A DNA stretch of 40,654 nt from Pelagibacterium lacus. GTDB lineage: Bacteria; Pseudomonadota; Alphaproteobacteria; Rhizobiales; Devosiaceae. Positions within the stretch are counted from its first letter, which is position 1. Each line of letters begins with the position of its first letter. A program made the translations under genes and the position numbers. Of the stretch, positions 25,740 to 33,694 are shown in pieces. The notes under the pieces were generated by a model that did not search any database, had not been told where the DNA came from, and saw only the letters and a list, made by a program, of their open reading frames with translations. The DNA lies in the NCBI RefSeq assembly GCF_003345525.1, contig NZ_QQNH01000026.1, forward strand, positions 1 to 40,654. Direction: 5' to 3'.

Positions 25740-27065
25740 TCATCGCGGGTTGTTTGCGCCGGTGAGCAGGGTCTGGAAGGCGCGATAGGAGGTTTTCGGC
25801 GTGCGCTTCTGGGTTTGGTAATCCACATGCACCAGTCCGAAGCGCTTGTCATAGCCCTCGGCCCATTCGAAATTGTCGAGCAGCGACCAGCCGAAATAGC
25901 CGCGCACATCGGCCCCGCGCTGGCGGGCGGCGAGAACCGAGCCGAGGTGGGCGTCGTAATAGGCGACGCGGCGCGGATCGTCGGTGCCTTCCACTTCGGC
26001 CATGCCGTTCTCGGTGACGTAGAGGGGGAGCTTGGTGTAGTCGTCGGAGATGCGGGTGAGGATATCCTCCAGCCCCTGGGGATAGATTTCCCAGCCGATG
26101 GCGGTCTTTTCCAGCGGGCCCTCGACCTGGCGCAGCGGGAAGGCGCTGCGCCGGGGATCGTGGGCCCACAGGCTGCGGGAATAGTAATTGATGCCGAACC
26201 AGTCGAGGGGCGCCGACACCACCGCCATGTCGTCGGTATAGGCCTGGGGCATGTGCGGCCCGAACTGGGCCAGCACATCGTCCGGATAGCGGCCCTTGAA
26301 CAGCCCGTCGAGATACCAGCGGTTGAATACGCCATCCCACAGGCGGCCGGCCTCGCGGTCCTCGGGCGAATCGCTCGCGGGCTGGGCACTTTCGAAATTG
26401 CACACGATGCCGAGATTTTTCGCGCCCTCGGCCCGCAGCGCCGCGATGGCCGTGCCATGGGTGAGCAGCACGTTGTGGGAGACGCGGGCGGCGGCGCGGA
26501 TGTCGCGATAGCCGGGGGCGTGGATGCCCAGCATGTGCGAGAGATAGGCCACGCACCAGGGCTCGTTGATGGTGGCGGTGGCGGCGAGGCGGTCGCCGAA
26601 GCGGCTGTTGACCAGAACGGCATAGTCGGCGAACCAGGCGGCGATGTCGCGGTTCATCCAGCCGCCCCTGTCCTGCAGGGCGCTGGGCAGGTCCCAGTGA
26701 TAGAGCGTGGCGAAGGGTTTCAGGCCGCGTTCGAGCATGCCGTCGATCAGCCGGTCGTAGAAGTCGATGCCCTTGGGGTTGGCCGCGCCGGTGCCCTCGG
26801 GGATCAGCCGCGGCCAGGCGAAGGAAAAGCGATAGGCGTCGAAGCCGCCATCGGCCAGAAGGTCGAGGTCTTCCGGCCAGCGATTGTAATGGTCGCAGGC
26901 GACGCGGCCGGTATCGCCATCGCGCACATTGCCGGGGGTGGCCGAAAAAGTGTCCCAGATCGAGGAACCGCGCCCATCGGTCTGCCCGCCCTCGATCTGA
27001 TAGGAGGCCGTGGCGGCGCCGAAGATGAAATCCTGGCCGAAATCGGCCCGCTTATGGGTGAACAT
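25740..27065 (-). CDS. GH1 beta-glucosidase
   Basis: A 441-residue cytoplasmic enzyme that releases glucose or a related sugar from beta-glucosides. It has the N-terminal family mark FIFGAATASYQIEGG, the acid/base Glu in ATINEPWCVAY and the nucleophile Glu in LYVTENGMAE. The length is normal and there is no signal peptide. The start MFTHKRA has GGAGAG about nine bases upstream. It stands alone; no beta-glucoside transporter is adjacent. Its stop codon directly abuts that of the fusion gene on the other strand. Confidence 0.95.
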   Translation of the reverse strand: MFTHKRADFGQDFIFGAATASYQIEGGQTDGRGSSIWDTFSATPGNVRDGDTGRVACDHYNRWPEDLDLLADGGFDAYRFSFAWPRLIPEGTGAANPKGIDFYDRLIDGMLERGLKPFATLYHWDLPSALQDRGGWMNRDIAAWFADYAVLVNSRFGDRLAATATINEPWCVAYLSHMLGIHAPGYRDIRAAARVSHNVLLTHGTAIAALRAEGAKNLGIVCNFESAQPASDSPEDREAGRLWDGVFNRWYLDGLFKGRYPDDVLAQFGPHMPQAYTDDMAVVSAPLDWFGINYYSRSLWAHDPRRSAFPLRQVEGPLEKTAIGWEIYPQGLEDILTRISDDYTKLPLYVTENGMAEVEGTDDPRRVAYYDAHLGSVLAARQRGADVRGYFGWSLLDNFEWAEGYDKRFGLVHVDYQTQKRTPKTSYRAFQTLLTGANNPR

Positions 27066-27082
27066 CGAATGCGCTCTCCGCC

Positions 27083-27110
27083 CGGTAACCAGCACTGCAA
27101 TCGGTTACGG
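27083..27110. promoter_or_regulatory. Possible operator upstream of the GH1 gene
   Basis: CGGTAACC (27083-27090) and GGTTACGG (27103-27110) form an inverted repeat with seven of eight pairs and a 12-base spacer, 18-45 bases before the start. The half-site resembles a LacI-family one, but it differs from the agl operators. No regulator is adjacent. Confidence 0.4.
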
Positions 27111-27155
27111 TCAAGCTAGCAGCCGGGGCCGTCCTTGTCACCGCGCCACTCCCGC

Positions 27156-28226
27156 CTAGGGCCTGAAACGGGCGACGAGCGGACGGACCAGCGCTGTGAA
27201 GGCCTCGGCCTCCGGGCCGTCCGGATCGGTGACCATGGGGGGCCGGCCGGCATCGGAGCCTTCGCGGATCGTCATGACCAGCGGGACTTCCCCAAGGAAG
27301 GGGATGTCGAGTTCGCGGGCCGCTGCCCTCGCCCCGCCATGCCCGAAGATATCATAGCGCTGGCCGGTATCGGGCGCGCGGAAATAGCTCATGTTCTCGA
27401 CGATGCCGAGCACGGGCACCTGGGTGCGGCGGAACATGTCGATGGCCTTGCGGGCGTCGATCAGCGCCATGTCCTGCGGGGTGGAGACGATCACCGCCCC
27501 GGCCAGTTCGACCTGCTGCACGAGGGAGATCTGGATATCCCCGGTGCCCGGCGGCAGGTCGACCACCAGCACGTCGAGCTGGCCCCAATCGGTTTCGCGC
27601 AGCAATTGGCGCAGGGCCGAGGTGGCCATGGGGCCGCGCCAGACCACCGCCTGGGTGCCGCTGAGCATGGGGCCGATCGACATGGCCTTGAGCCCGTGGA
27701 CCTCGAAGGGCTTGAAGATATTGTCGTTGCGGACAGCGGGCTCGCCCTCGATCCCCAGCAGCTTGGGGAGGGACGGGCCATAGAGATCGGCGTCGAGGAT
27801 GCCGACCCGCAGACCTTCCTTGGCCAGAGCCAGGGCGATGTTGACCGAGCAGGTGGATTTGCCCACCCCGCCCTTGCCGGAGCCGACCGCGAGGATGTGC
27901 CTTATGCCGGGGACGGGCGTGCGCGGCGGGGGACCAGGCCGGTGACCCGGGGTCGGCGCCGCGGCCTGGACCGGGGCCTTGCTGCCGGTGAGGGAAACCA
28001 TGACCTTGCGCTCGCCGGCCACTGCCTTCACCGCCGCCTCGGCCTCGGTGCGGGCCGGGGCGAAGGCCGCTTCCATGCCCGGGCTCACGGAAATGGCGAA
28101 GGCGACCGCGCCCTTGGTGACGATGATGTCGGACAGCCCGGGAAAGGCGGCAAGGGACGAGCCGCCGGGCACCTCGATGGTGCCCAGCGCGTCCATGATC
28201 CGTTTCCGAAGGTCCTCGTCCGCCAA
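27156..28226 (-). CDS. mrp: Mrp/ApbC-type iron-sulfur carrier ATPase
   Basis: A 356-residue cytoplasmic P-loop protein. An N-terminal MIP18/DUF59 domain (about 1-80, ALGTIEVPGG) and a Pro-rich linker precede a ParA-like ATPase with the deviant Walker A GSGKGGVGKST near residue 115 and VVDLPPGTGD. Relatives carry and deliver Fe-S clusters. The CxxC cluster motif found in Salmonella ApbC (after NMS) is absent: here the stretch is NMSYFRAPDTGQRYDIFG. The start is TTG; the next ATG, ten codons in, would cut into the MIP18 domain. It follows the transaldolase gene by 21 bases and is probably co-transcribed with it. Confidence 0.88.
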   Translation of the reverse strand: MADEDLRKRIMDALGTIEVPGGSSLAAFPGLSDIIVTKGAVAFAISVSPGMEAAFAPARTEAEAAVKAVAGERKVMVSLTGSKAPVQAAAPTPGHRPGPPPRTPVPGIRHILAVGSGKGGVGKSTCSVNIALALAKEGLRVGILDADLYGPSLPKLLGIEGEPAVRNDNIFKPFEVHGLKAMSIGPMLSGTQAVVWRGPMATSALRQLLRETDWGQLDVLVVDLPPGTGDIQISLVQQVELAGAVIVSTPQDMALIDARKAIDMFRRTQVPVLGIVENMSYFRAPDTGQRYDIFGHGGARAAARELDIPFLGEVPLVMTIREGSDAGRPPMVTDPDGPEAEAFTALVRPLVARFRP

Positions 28227-28247
28227 GCCGCTCTCGCTATGCGCCGG

Positions 28248-28904
28248 TCAGAGGATCGACTGGCCGGTGGATTCCCAATCCTTGACGAAGGCGGCGAGGC
28301 CCTTGTCGGTCAAAGGATGGTCGGCCAGCTTCTTGAGGACGGCCGGGGGAATGGTGGCCACGTCCGCGCCGGCCAAGGCCGCATCGGAAACGTGGTTGGC
28401 CGAGCGGATGGAGGCGGCGAGGATCTGGGTCGAGAAATCGTAATTGTCGTAGATCACCCGGATGTCCTGGATGAGCTGCATGCCATCGAGATTGATGTCG
28501 TCGAGCCGGCCCAGGAAGGGCGAGATATAGGTGGCGCCGACCTTGGCGGCGAGCAGGGCCTGGTTGGCCGAGAAGCACAGGGTGACGTTGGTCTTGACGC
28601 CCTTGTCGGACAGGGCCTTGCAGGCCTTGAGGCCGGCGAGGGTGAGCGGGACCTTGACCACCACATTGTCGGCGATGGCGGCCAGCACGTCGGCCTCGGC
28701 CATCATGGTCTCGTAATCGGTCGCGGTGACTTCGGCGGACACGGGAAGGCCGGGCAGCAGGTCGCAGATTTCCTTGACCACTTCCTTGAAATCGCGGCCC
28801 GACTTGGCCACCAGCGAGGGATTGGTGGTCACGCCATCGAGCAGGCCGGCCTCGTGCAGTTCACGAATTTCACTGATGTCGGCGGTATCGACGAAGAATT
28901 TCAT
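28248..28904 (-). CDS. tal: Transaldolase, TalC/FSA subfamily
   Basis: A 218-residue decameric-type aldolase of the pentose phosphate pathway. The Schiff-base lysine is Lys84 (VVVKVPLT), with [10 protein letters not shown] near residue 25. At the position that separates the two activities of this subfamily it has Phe130 (SPFLGRLDD), as in TalC transaldolases, where fructose-6-phosphate aldolases have Tyr. Transaldolase is therefore favoured. The ribosome site GGGGAG precedes ATG closely. It lies between the aminotransferase gene (51 bases upstream) and mrp. Confidence 0.92.
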   Translation of the reverse strand: MKFFVDTADISEIRELHEAGLLDGVTTNPSLVAKSGRDFKEVVKEICDLLPGLPVSAEVTATDYETMMAEADVLAAIADNVVVKVPLTLAGLKACKALSDKGVKTNVTLCFSANQALLAAKVGATYISPFLGRLDDINLDGMQLIQDIRVIYDNYDFSTQILAASIRSANHVSDAALAGADVATIPPAVLKKLADHPLTDKGLAAFVKDWESTGQSIL

Positions 28905-28955
28905 TGTCTCCCCCTTCGGGATCGTAGTGGTCCGGTGTTCGGCGGTCTGGACGGA

Positions 28956-30140
28956 TCAGCGGCTGGCGGCAACGACGGCGTCGGCAAGACGCTGGATGCG
29001 GTCATCGGCCAGGCCCGCGATGTTGATGCGGCTGTCATCCAACATATAGACAGCATTTTCGGCTTTTAAATGGTTCACAGTCTCGGCACTAAGGCCGAGA
29101 AGGGAGAACATGCCGCGATGCTCGGCCACGAAGTCGAAATCGGAGCTGTTGGACCGGCTGCGGATGGCCTCGGCCAGCGCCTTGCGATTGGCGATCATGC
29201 GGGTGCGCATGGCTTCGAGCTCGGCCTGCCACTCGGCCCGCAGTGCGTCGTCCTCGAGGATCAGGCGCACGATTTCCGCCCCGTGATCGGGCGGCTGGGA
29301 ATAGGCGCCACGGATGACGTTGAGCATCTGGGAGTTAACGATATCGGCCTGGGCCGCGTCCTTGCCCACGATGATGGCGCAGCCGACCCGCTCGCGATAG
29401 ACGCCGAAATTCTTCGAGCACGAGGTGGCGCAGACGAATTGCTCGATTTCCCGGCCCACGGCGCGCAGGCCGTAGGCGTCTTCCTCGAGCCCGTCGCCAA
29501 AGCCCTGATAGGCCATGTCGACGAGCGGGAAGGCGCCGGTTTTTTTGAGCAACGCCACCACGCGGTCCCATTGTTCGGGTGTGAGGTTGGCGCCGGTGGG
29601 GTTGTGGCAGCAGCCATGCAGCAGCACGATGTCGTGCTTTGAGAATTTCTCGAAGCGGGCCAGCAGGTCCTCGAAGCGCACCGTGCCGGTCTCGGGATCG
29701 AAATAGGGATAATGCTCGACGGCGAAACCGGCCTGGCGCGCCATGGGGGCGTGGTTGGGCCAGGAGGGATCGGAAATCCACACCGTCGCATCGGGCTTGG
29801 CGCGCTTGAGCAGGGTCAGCAGCACCCACAACGCGCCCGTGCCGCCGGGGGCCTGGGCAGCCCGCACGCGATCGAGCGGCACGCTGTCGCCCAGCGCCAG
29901 CTTGACCATGGCGGCCGAGAACCCCTTATTGCCGGCGACGCCGACATAGGTCTTGGTCGTGGCGGTTGCGATGATGCGCTCCTCGGCCTTTTTCACCGCC
30001 GACATGATGGGGGTATTGCCCGCATCGTCCTTGTAGACGCCGATGCCGAGATCGATCTTGCCGTCGCGCTTATCGGCCGCATATTCGGCCATCAGCGCGA
30101 AAATCTTGTCTTGGGGGGCCTTGGAAAGAGTTTCGAACAT
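28956..30140 (-). CDS. Aspartate/aromatic aminotransferase (class I, AspC/TyrB type)
   Basis: A 394-residue PLP enzyme that swaps amino groups between aspartate or aromatic amino acids and 2-oxoacids. It begins MFETLSKAPQDKIFALM, as AspC/TyrB proteins do. It has LHGCCHNPTGANLT and the PLP lysine in ATSCSKNFGVYRERVG near residue 245. Which substrate it prefers cannot be read from sequence. GGAAG stands about eight bases before the start. It probably begins a minus-strand operon with tal and mrp, and diverges from brnT. Confidence 0.93.
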   Translation of the reverse strand: MFETLSKAPQDKIFALMAEYAADKRDGKIDLGIGVYKDDAGNTPIMSAVKKAEERIIATATTKTYVGVAGNKGFSAAMVKLALGDSVPLDRVRAAQAPGGTGALWVLLTLLKRAKPDATVWISDPSWPNHAPMARQAGFAVEHYPYFDPETGTVRFEDLLARFEKFSKHDIVLLHGCCHNPTGANLTPEQWDRVVALLKKTGAFPLVDMAYQGFGDGLEEDAYGLRAVGREIEQFVCATSCSKNFGVYRERVGCAIIVGKDAAQADIVNSQMLNVIRGAYSQPPDHGAEIVRLILEDDALRAEWQAELEAMRTRMIANRKALAEAIRSRSNSSDFDFVAEHRGMFSLLGLSAETVNHLKAENAVYMLDDSRINIAGLADDRIQRLADAVVAASR

Positions 30141-30201
30141 TTTCGGGCTTCCAGAGGGGAAAAGAGAGGGCGCGCGGCCTTTATAGTAGCCATGCGACGG
30201 T

Positions 30202-30230
30202 TTGCAACGGCAATTGCAAATGCCTATTTA
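30202..30230 (+). promoter_or_regulatory. Predicted promoter of brnTA
   Basis: TTGCAA (30202) and TATTTA (30225) are exactly 17 bases apart in a locally AT-rich stretch. TTGCAA, itself palindromic, recurs at 30214, giving TTGCAA-N6-TTGCAA over the -35 region, a plausible site for autoregulation by BrnA. The predicted leader is only about 10 bases, which explains the absence of a ribosome site before brnT. Confidence 0.55.
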
Positions 30231-30248
30231 TTGTTGTAACATTAATTG

Positions 30249-30521
30249 ATGCGCGTCACATACGATCCGATCAAGCGCGAGCAGACGCTCAGCAACCGGG
30301 GCCTGGACATGGCACAGGCTGCCGAGGTGTTCATCGGGACGACCCTGACGGTCGAAGACGACCGGCTCGACTATGGCGAGCCACGGTTCATCACCATCGG
30401 ATTGCTCGACGGACGGATGGTCGTGATCGTCTGGACGCCGAGAGACGACAGTTACAGAATTAGCTCCATGAGGAAAGCCAATGTCCGCGAACAGGCACTC
30501 TACGGAAAAAGACTGGGTTGA
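30249..30521 (+). CDS. brnT: BrnT-family ribonuclease toxin
   Basis: A 90-residue RelE-fold toxin that cleaves RNA and slows growth when not bound by BrnA. It shows the BrnT pattern: VTYDPIKREQTLSNRGLDMAQAAEVF, then RFITIGLLDGRMVVIVWTPRDDSYRISSMRKANVREQALY, with the basic and aromatic residues of the active face present. ATG follows an in-frame TTG one codon earlier; neither has a ribosome site, and the transcript may be nearly leaderless. It overlaps the antitoxin gene by 41 bases. Confidence 0.92.
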   Translation: MRVTYDPIKREQTLSNRGLDMAQAAEVFIGTTLTVEDDRLDYGEPRFITIGLLDGRMVVIVWTPRDDSYRISSMRKANVREQALYGKRLG

Positions 30522-30738
30522 TGCCGACGACGCTCCCGATCTTTCGGAAGCGCAATGGCAGGAGAAACTTGCCCGGGCCAAGCCCCGTCGCGGGCGGCCG
30601 CATGCCGAGCAGCCCAAGGTCTCGACCACCATTCGCCTCGATGCCGACGTGATCGCGCATTTTCGCGAGGGCGGTCCGGGCTGGCAAAGCCGGATCAACG
30701 CAGCCCTTCGCAAGGCCATGTCGGGAACCAAGGCCTAG
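30481..30738 (+). CDS. brnA: BrnA-family antitoxin
   Basis: An 85-residue DNA-binding antitoxin. An N-terminal toxin-wrapping segment (DWVDADDAPDLSEAQWQEKLAR) is followed by a ribbon-helix-helix domain (KVSTTIRLDADVIAHFREGGPGWQSRINAALRKAM), typical of BrnA. It neutralises BrnT and represses the operon. It starts inside the end of brnT in another frame, with AGGAAAG just upstream. Its TAG stop shares four bases (CTAG) with the convergent rsmJ stop. Confidence 0.92.
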   Translation: MSANRHSTEKDWVDADDAPDLSEAQWQEKLARAKPRRGRPHAEQPKVSTTIRLDADVIAHFREGGPGWQSRINAALRKAMSGTKA

Positions 30739-31349
30739 GCTGCGGTGACGAACACGTCGTAGCGGATGGTCTTGCCGGCGATCTGGTGGCTGGGCTTGCG
30801 CAGGCCGGGGATGGGGGCGGCGCGCAGGGGCCATTTGAGGACCACGCGCCGGCGGGCGGCGGCGAGGGCGGCGGCCATGAGCTCGGCGGCATCGGGATCG
30901 GTGCCCACCACATCGCGCAGGTCGCGCATCTGCTTTTTCACCAAGGCCGATTTGCTCCGCTCGGGATGCATGGGGTCGACCAGCACCACCTCCGGCGCCA
31001 GCCCGGCGAGGAGGTCGATGGCGTCCCCGTGGACAAGCGTCATGCGGCCCATGATGGCGGCATACTCCGCATCGTGACGGCGGGCGCGCCCCATGGCGTC
31101 GGCCAGGGCGGCGTGGACCTCCGGGCTGCGCTCGATGAGGGTGACCTCGGCTCCCAGGGCCGCAAGGAAAAAGGCGTCGCGGCCCATCCCCGCCGTGGCA
31201 TCGACGATCGTGGGCAGGGCTCCCTTGCCCAGTCCGCAGGCACGCGCCAGGGGCTGTCCCCTGCCCTCGCCGCTCCGCAGGCGGAAGCCCACGGCGCCGC
31301 CGACGAAATCGATCGCGATGGGAATATGGGGGTCCTGCGGTTCGGCCAT
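30735..31349 (-). CDS. rsmJ: 16S rRNA m2G1516 methyltransferase RsmJ
   Basis: A 204-residue SAM-dependent methyltransferase acting on small-subunit rRNA. Matches to RsmJ include IAIDFVGGAVGFR, the SAM site TIVDATAGMGRDAFFLAALGAEV, VVLVDPMHPERSKSALVKKQMRDLRDVVGTDPDA (the DPM active-site motif) and a closing KTIRYDVFV. The roughly 50-residue N-terminal extension of the E. coli enzyme is lacking, as is usual in relatives here. An in-frame ATG at 31379, with GGGGA upstream, would add ten residues. It is divergent from the M20 gene. Confidence 0.88.
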   Translation of the reverse strand: MAEPQDPHIPIAIDFVGGAVGFRLRSGEGRGQPLARACGLGKGALPTIVDATAGMGRDAFFLAALGAEVTLIERSPEVHAALADAMGRARRHDAEYAAIMGRMTLVHGDAIDLLAGLAPEVVLVDPMHPERSKSALVKKQMRDLRDVVGTDPDAAELMAAALAAARRRVVLKWPLRAAPIPGLRKPSHQIAGKTIRYDVFVTAA

Positions 31350-31469
31350 CGATCCATCCACGGGGTGTGGATCGGGCATAGAGAGGTTCCCCGCCGGGCA
31401 CAAGGTGCATTGACGGAAAGAGGCTTGAAGCCGAAACTGGTGCTCTCGACTATTTCATCAGGACATTTC

Positions 31470-32636
31470 ATGCCCATTCTCAATCGTGTCGCCGACTTCC
31501 ATGCCGAGATCACGGCGTGGCGCCGTGAACTCCATGCCAATCCCGAACTGCTCTATGACGTGCAGGAGACGGCGGCGTTCGTGGCCGAAAAGCTCCGGGG
31601 CTTCGGCGTGGACGAGGTGGTGACCGGGATCGGGCGCACGGGGGTGGTGGGGATCATCCGCGGCGCATCGGATTCGGGCCGGATGATCGGGCTGCGGGCC
31701 GATATGGACGCCCTGCCGATCACCGAGCGGACCGGCAAGGACTATGCCTCCCAGAACGAGGGGAAAATGCATGCCTGCGGCCATGACGGGCACACCGCCA
31801 TGCTGCTGGGCGCGGCGCGCCATCTCGCCGAGACGCGCAATTTCGACGGCGCGGTCGCGGTGATCTTCCAGCCGGCCGAAGAGGGCGGCGGGGGCGGGCG
31901 CGCCATGCTCGAGGACGGGCTCCTCACGCGGTTCCCGGTCTCGGAAGTCTTTGGGATGCACAATATGCCGGGCATCCCCTTGGGCGAATTCGCCATGCGC
32001 GCGGGCGGCATCATGGCCGGCACCGACCAGTTCGCCATCGATATCGAGGGCCATGGCGGGCACGCGGCCATGCCCCATCTCGCCATCGATCCGGTGATCG
32101 TCTCGGCCCATATCATCACCGCGCTGCAAACACTCGTCTCGCGCAATGTCGATCCCATCCGCTCGGCGGTGCTGTCGGTCACCACCGTCAATGCGGGCAC
32201 GGCCTATAACGTCATCCCGCGCACGGCGCGGCTGACCGGCACCGTGCGCACCCTCGACGAGGCGGTGCGCAGGCAGATGGAAGAAGGCATCAAGCGGCTC
32301 GCGCCGCAACTCGCCCAGGCCTTCGGCGCCAGCGCCACGGTCACCTGGATGCCGGGCTATCCGGTGACGGTCAACGCTGTGGAGCAGACGGCCTTTTCCG
32401 CCCGTGTGGCGCGGGACGTGGCCGGTGGCGAGCGGGTCAACGACGCGGCCGAACCCACCATGGGCGGGGAGGACTTCGCCTATATGCTCAACGAACGGCC
32501 GGGCGCCTATATCTTCCTCGGCAATGGCGAGAGCGCCGACCTGCATACCGATACCTATGACTTCAACGACGAGGCGATTCCGGCAGGGGTCAGCTATTGG
32601 GTGCGGCTGGCGGAAATGGCGCTGCCGGCCAGATGA
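31470..32636 (+). CDS. M20 family amidohydrolase (hippurate hydrolase/N-acyl amino acid deacylase type)
   Basis: A 388-residue dinuclear metal hydrolase that removes acyl groups from amino acids or short peptides. Its motifs are WRRELHANPELLYDVQETAAFV, the metal ligands in HACGHDGHTAM, QPAEEGGGGGRAML with the catalytic Glu pair, and GGEDFAYM near the C-terminus. A lid domain lies around residues 185-290. AGGA stands about seven bases before the ATG. It overlaps the AbrB-family gene by four bases (ATGA), which suggests that hydrolase and membrane protein serve one pathway. Confidence 0.92.
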   Translation: MPILNRVADFHAEITAWRRELHANPELLYDVQETAAFVAEKLRGFGVDEVVTGIGRTGVVGIIRGASDSGRMIGLRADMDALPITERTGKDYASQNEGKMHACGHDGHTAMLLGAARHLAETRNFDGAVAVIFQPAEEGGGGGRAMLEDGLLTRFPVSEVFGMHNMPGIPLGEFAMRAGGIMAGTDQFAIDIEGHGGHAAMPHLAIDPVIVSAHIITALQTLVSRNVDPIRSAVLSVTTVNAGTAYNVIPRTARLTGTVRTLDEAVRRQMEEGIKRLAPQLAQAFGASATVTWMPGYPVTVNAVEQTAFSARVARDVAGGERVNDAAEPTMGGEDFAYMLNERPGAYIFLGNGESADLHTDTYDFNDEAIPAGVSYWVRLAEMALPAR

Positions 32637-33694
32637 ACACCGGCATGATCCTGCGGACCCTCATGACGCTGGCCATCGCGGCGGTCGGCTCCATCGCGTT
32701 CGGGTTCTTCGACATCCCCGGCGGCGTGCTGATGGGGGCCGCCTTCGTGGTGATGATCGCGGCCATGCTGGGCGCGCCGGTCACCATGCCCGATGGGGTG
32801 CGCAACGTGCTGTTCGTCTGCGTCGGCCTCTCCATGGGGGCCAATGTGGCGCCCGATACGCTGCAACTGATCGGCCAATGGCCGGTGACGCTGGTCGCGC
32901 TGGCCCTCGAACTGGTGGTGATCGTCGCCCTGTGCGGGTGGATGCTGCACCGCATGTTCCGCTTCGATTCGGGCACCGCCTTTCTCAGCTCGTTCCCCGG
33001 ACACCTGTCCTTCATCATGGCGCTGGCCACCGCCGGGGTCGGCAATCCCCGGCAGATCGTCATCATCCAGGTCGAGCGGGTGATGGCGCTGACGCTGTTC
33101 GCGCCGATCGGGGCGCTGTTCCTGCCGGTCGGGCAATATGCAGGCGCCTCGAGCGAGCCTATGGCGCTGCACACGCTGGCCATCGGCGTCGCAGGCTGCG
33201 CGCTGACCGGGTGGATATTCACGCGGCTGCGGATGCCGGCCGGCTATGTGCTGGGCTCGATGCTGTTCGCGACGGTGATGAAGCTCACCGGCAATTTCCA
33301 TGGCGCCCTGCCCCCGCTGCTGGTCGACCTGACCTTTGTCGGCATGGGGGCGCTGATCGGGTCGCGCTTTGCTGGGATCACGCGCGCGGAAGTCGTGCAG
33401 GCCGCCTGGGGCGGCACGGTCTCCATGGTGCTCACCATCACCGTCACCACGCTGTTCGCCCTCGCGGTCAGCCGCTTCGTATCGATGCCGATCGGGCAAT
33501 TGTGGCTGGGCCTGTCGCCGGGTGGGCTCGAATCCATGGGCGCGCTGGGGATCGCCCTGGGCTATGACACCGCCTTCATCGCCGCCCATCACGTGGCGCG
33601 GCTGCTGATGCTGACCCTTGCCATCCCCATCGTGGTGGTGGCGCTCAAGCGCTATTCGCCGCCGCCGGCCCCGCGCAGCGTCACGCCTCGATAA
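32633..33694 (+). CDS. AbrB-family integral membrane protein (PF05145)
   Basis: A 353-residue protein with about ten membrane helices in two related halves: GGVLMGAAFVVMIAAMLGAP in the first and MPAGYVLGSMLFATVMKLTG in the second. FSSFPGHLSF-like and LSPGGLESMGALGIALGYD motifs are shared with the AbrB family. Databases often label it ammonia monooxygenase, but it has no such catalytic features and is more likely a transporter (inference). It is translationally coupled to the M20 amidohydrolase. The last 14 bases overlap the convergent alpha-glucosidase gene. Confidence 0.85.
   Translation: MNTGMILRTLMTLAIAAVGSIAFGFFDIPGGVLMGAAFVVMIAAMLGAPVTMPDGVRNVLFVCVGLSMGANVAPDTLQLIGQWPVTLVALALELVVIVALCGWMLHRMFRFDSGTAFLSSFPGHLSFIMALATAGVGNPRQIVIIQVERVMALTLFAPIGALFLPVGQYAGASSEPMALHTLAIGVAGCALTGWIFTRLRMPAGYVLGSMLFATVMKLTGNFHGALPPLLVDLTFVGMGALIGSRFAGITRAEVVQAAWGGTVSMVLTITVTTLFALAVSRFVSMPIGQLWLGLSPGGLESMGALGIALGYDTAFIAAHHVARLLMLTLAIPIVVVALKRYSPPPAPRSVTPR

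Noticed and set aside
30555-31469. Long N-terminal extension of the M20 amidohydrolase
   Set aside because: The extension runs through brnA and opposite rsmJ and has shadow-like composition. The MPILNRV start has a ribosome site and matches the family's N-terminus.
32633-33694. Ammonia monooxygenase or AbrB transcription regulator
   Set aside because: The family name misleads. The protein is all membrane helices, with no metal-site pattern and no DNA-binding domain.
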